NCBI GenBank assembly: GCA_038145075.1
Contig: JAYQOY010000072.1
Location: forward strand, 1-7,327
Direction: 5' to 3'
DNA length: 7,327 bases
Source of the DNA: TMED14 sp038145075
Lineage (GTDB): Bacteria > Bacteroidota > Bacteroidia > Flavobacteriales > Schleiferiaceae
Part shown: one piece after another, positions 6,029 through 7,327 of the stretch
How the letters are laid out: each line of letters opens with the position of its first letter
Position numbering within the stretch: position 1 is the first letter of the stretch
Notes under the pieces: generated by a model
Database searches by the model: none
Seen by the model: the letters and a program-made list of their open reading frames with translations, nothing else
Told to the model about the DNA's origin: nothing
Program-made: the position numbers and the translations under genes

Positions 6029-7287
6029 GGGACGTCAGGCGTTTGAGGCTCAGAAAGGAAGGCTCGGGCATAGCGCTCCACATACCAATCTGACAGCGCA
6101 TGAGCCAACCAATCCGCTTGGATGGCGTAGCCTGATCGGGTCATATGGATACCGTCTTTGGCGGCCCAGCCTTTCCGAATCCAGTACGACATGGAGCGCG
6201 CACCCCCCATGAGGTGGTAAAAGTCGTGGACGGCTGCCCCATTGCGCAGGGCTAAGCGCAGCATGCAGCGGTAGACCACCTCACCGTGCGGATTGTAGCG
6301 GCCCTTGTAGTAGCTGTCGTTGTTGGTTAAAAAGATGAAGGCGGCTTCCGGATTAACGCTCCGAATCCACGTCATCAAACTGTCGTACTGTAGCTCATAG
6401 GCCGTCGAATCAAACTGTCCAGCCGGCTTGTAGGCGTCGTTGATGCCCAAGCCAAAAATCACCACATCCGGCGGAAAGGCACGCAGTTGGTCCACAAAGC
6501 GTTCGCACTTTAGGTAGCTGTGTGTGGCTGCACCATTGGCCCCGATGGCGTGGTAGCGCAGGCCCACAGGGTGATTCATCACTTGAACGCCCTCCAAGGA
6601 GAAGTAGTGCTGATCCGGGTGCGAACGGTAGAGCTGAAAGGCCACCGTGTCTTGCGGGCTGAGGTATTGGGCTTCGCAGGCCTGAAGGGCCGAATTGTAC
6701 CAAACCGTATCCGGCTTTCCCCCAAAGGCCACGCCGTAGGAGGAATCGCTTGGGGCTGCAAAAATGCGCACATGGGTGAAGCCGAAGGGCTCTTCTGTGC
6801 TGTAGATTTTTACATGCGCCGTGCTGTCTCGGGTCCAGGCCCGAATGCCCGACACCCCCCAAGGGCCTTCATGGCTAGGCACGGAACAGCGCTGCCCGGT
6901 CCACTGGTTGAGGTTGTTGGTCCACACCTTGTAGCTGGACGGGTTATTCGTTCGGGCTAAGCTGAATGGGAAAAAGAAGCCACGTTCGCCCATCAGTCCT
7001 GGCGCCGTTGCCTGCAAATGGTAGCGAATGGCATCTGTCAACAGCCCCGCCTGCACGTGAGAGCCTCCCATGTGCACGATGTTGATGGCTTCTTCACCCG
7101 CAAAAACTAAGCGGTCCATCTTTTCAAAAAAGGGCGTGAAGGCACTGTCGCCCGCAGGAAAAAGCAAGGTATTGTCCCCCGCGGGAATGGGTGCGGGGTT
7201 GGGCAGGGCATTCACCGCGGTAGGCTGGGCCTGCAGCAAGCCACAGCAGGCCGTTAGCGCGATGAGCAGGTGGCGAATCCTAGTCAT
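6025..7287 (-). CDS. Secreted SGNH/GDSL-type hydrolase or O-acyltransferase, partner of the MBOAT
   Basis: The 420-residue protein has split SGNH hydrolase motifs. Block I is VHMGGSHVQAG with nucleophile Ser76. Block II is AIGANGA (Gly249, Asn251). Block III is GLGINDA (Asn283). Block V is DGIHMTRSGY (Asp378, His381). About 115 residues between blocks I and II (about 125-240) look beta-rich and may be an inserted carbohydrate-binding-like domain, as in peptidoglycan O-acetylesterase Ape1. The N-terminus is a signal peptide (MTRIRHLLIALTACC); LTAC fits a lipobox, though the segment is short, and cleavage after LQA is an alternative. I chose the ATG at 7287, which overlaps the upstream stop by 8 bases; the ATG at 7302 (425 residues) is nearly as likely. 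It overlaps the MBOAT start by 4 bases. By analogy with AlgI/AlgJ and PatA/PatB it probably transfers or removes glycan O-acetyl groups outside the membrane. Confidence 0.85.
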   Translation of the reverse strand: MTRIRHLLIALTACCGLLQAQPTAVNALPNPAPIPAGDNTLLFPAGDSAFTPFFEKMDRLVFAGEEAINIVHMGGSHVQAGLLTDAIRYHLQATAPGLMGERGFFFPFSLARTNNPSSYKVWTNNLNQWTGQRCSVPSHEGPWGVSGIRAWTRDSTAHVKIYSTEEPFGFTHVRIFAAPSDSSYGVAFGGKPDTVWYNSALQACEAQYLSPQDTVAFQLYRSHPDQHYFSLEGVQVMNHPVGLRYHAIGANGAATHSYLKCERFVDQLRAFPPDVVIFGLGINDAYKPAGQFDSTAYELQYDSLMTWIRSVNPEAAFIFLTNNDSYYKGRYNPHGEVVYRCMLRLALRNGAAVHDFYHLMGGARSMSYWIRKGWAAKDGIHMTRSGYAIQADWLAHALSDWYVERYARAFLSEPQTPDVP

Positions 7288-7327
7288 GACGTGCCAATTC
7301 ATCGTTCATCGCTTCCACCAGGGCCGT
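7280..7327 (-). CDS. C-terminal end of an unidentified gene, first visible member of the SGNH-MBOAT operon
   Basis: Reading in from the right edge on the minus strand, one frame gives the 15 residues TALVEAMNDELARHD and then TAG at 7282-7280. The frame is open to the edge, and the stop sits 8 bases inside the SGNH gene start (ATGACTAG), a spacing typical of coupled genes. The peptide looks like a terminal amphipathic helix. Such SGNH-MBOAT pairs often carry a second SGNH gene, so that is the leading guess, but the fragment is too short to identify. Confidence 0.45.
   Translation of the reverse strand, partial: TALVEAMNDELARHD

Overview
The window is most consistent with a chromosomal segment from a moderately GC-rich member of the Bacteroidota. 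The evidence is indirect. No gene start has a recognisable Shine-Dalgarno sequence. Several starts are preceded by boxes resembling the Bacteroidota -7 promoter element TAnnTTTG. An SGNH/MBOAT acyltransferase pair of the kind common in that phylum is present. There are no mobile elements, CRISPR arrays or RNA genes that I can recognise, and coding density is very high, with no gene-free stretch over 80 bases.

Left part (1-3070): tcdA (+), the tRNA threonylcarbamoyladenosine dehydratase, converges on an Lrp/AsnC regulator (-) with only 4 bases between the stop codons. The regulator lies 6 bases downstream of gcvT (-), the glycine-cleavage aminomethyltransferase, so the two look co-transcribed. 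Upstream of gcvT on the same strand is miaE (-), a diiron tRNA hydroxylase. tcdA and miaE both act on adenosine 37 of tRNA anticodon loops.

Middle (3071-4377): miaE and a secreted MltF-type lytic transglycosylase (+) are divergent, with 38 bases between their start codons. The transglycosylase has a shortened solute-binding domain followed by a catalytic SLT domain.

Right part (4358-7327): a minus-strand operon runs from beyond the right edge: the last codons of an unidentified gene, a secreted SGNH hydrolase/acyltransferase, then an AlgI/PatA-type MBOAT membrane O-acyltransferase. The genes overlap by a few bases each. The MBOAT gene ends inside the tail of the transglycosylase gene (20-base convergent overlap). 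Together, the MBOAT and SGNH proteins probably O-acetylate, or edit the acetylation of, a cell-surface or cell-wall glycan. If that glycan is peptidoglycan, the modification would act against the lytic transglycosylase encoded opposite it.

Most of the window is ordinary housekeeping sequence. The most interesting points are the promoter-like boxes lying 4-7 bases from the start codons (possible leaderless mRNAs), the acyltransferase/lytic transglycosylase arrangement, and departures from the usual domain layout in the SGNH, MBOAT and MltF proteins. I did not find convincing evidence of a wholly new system.
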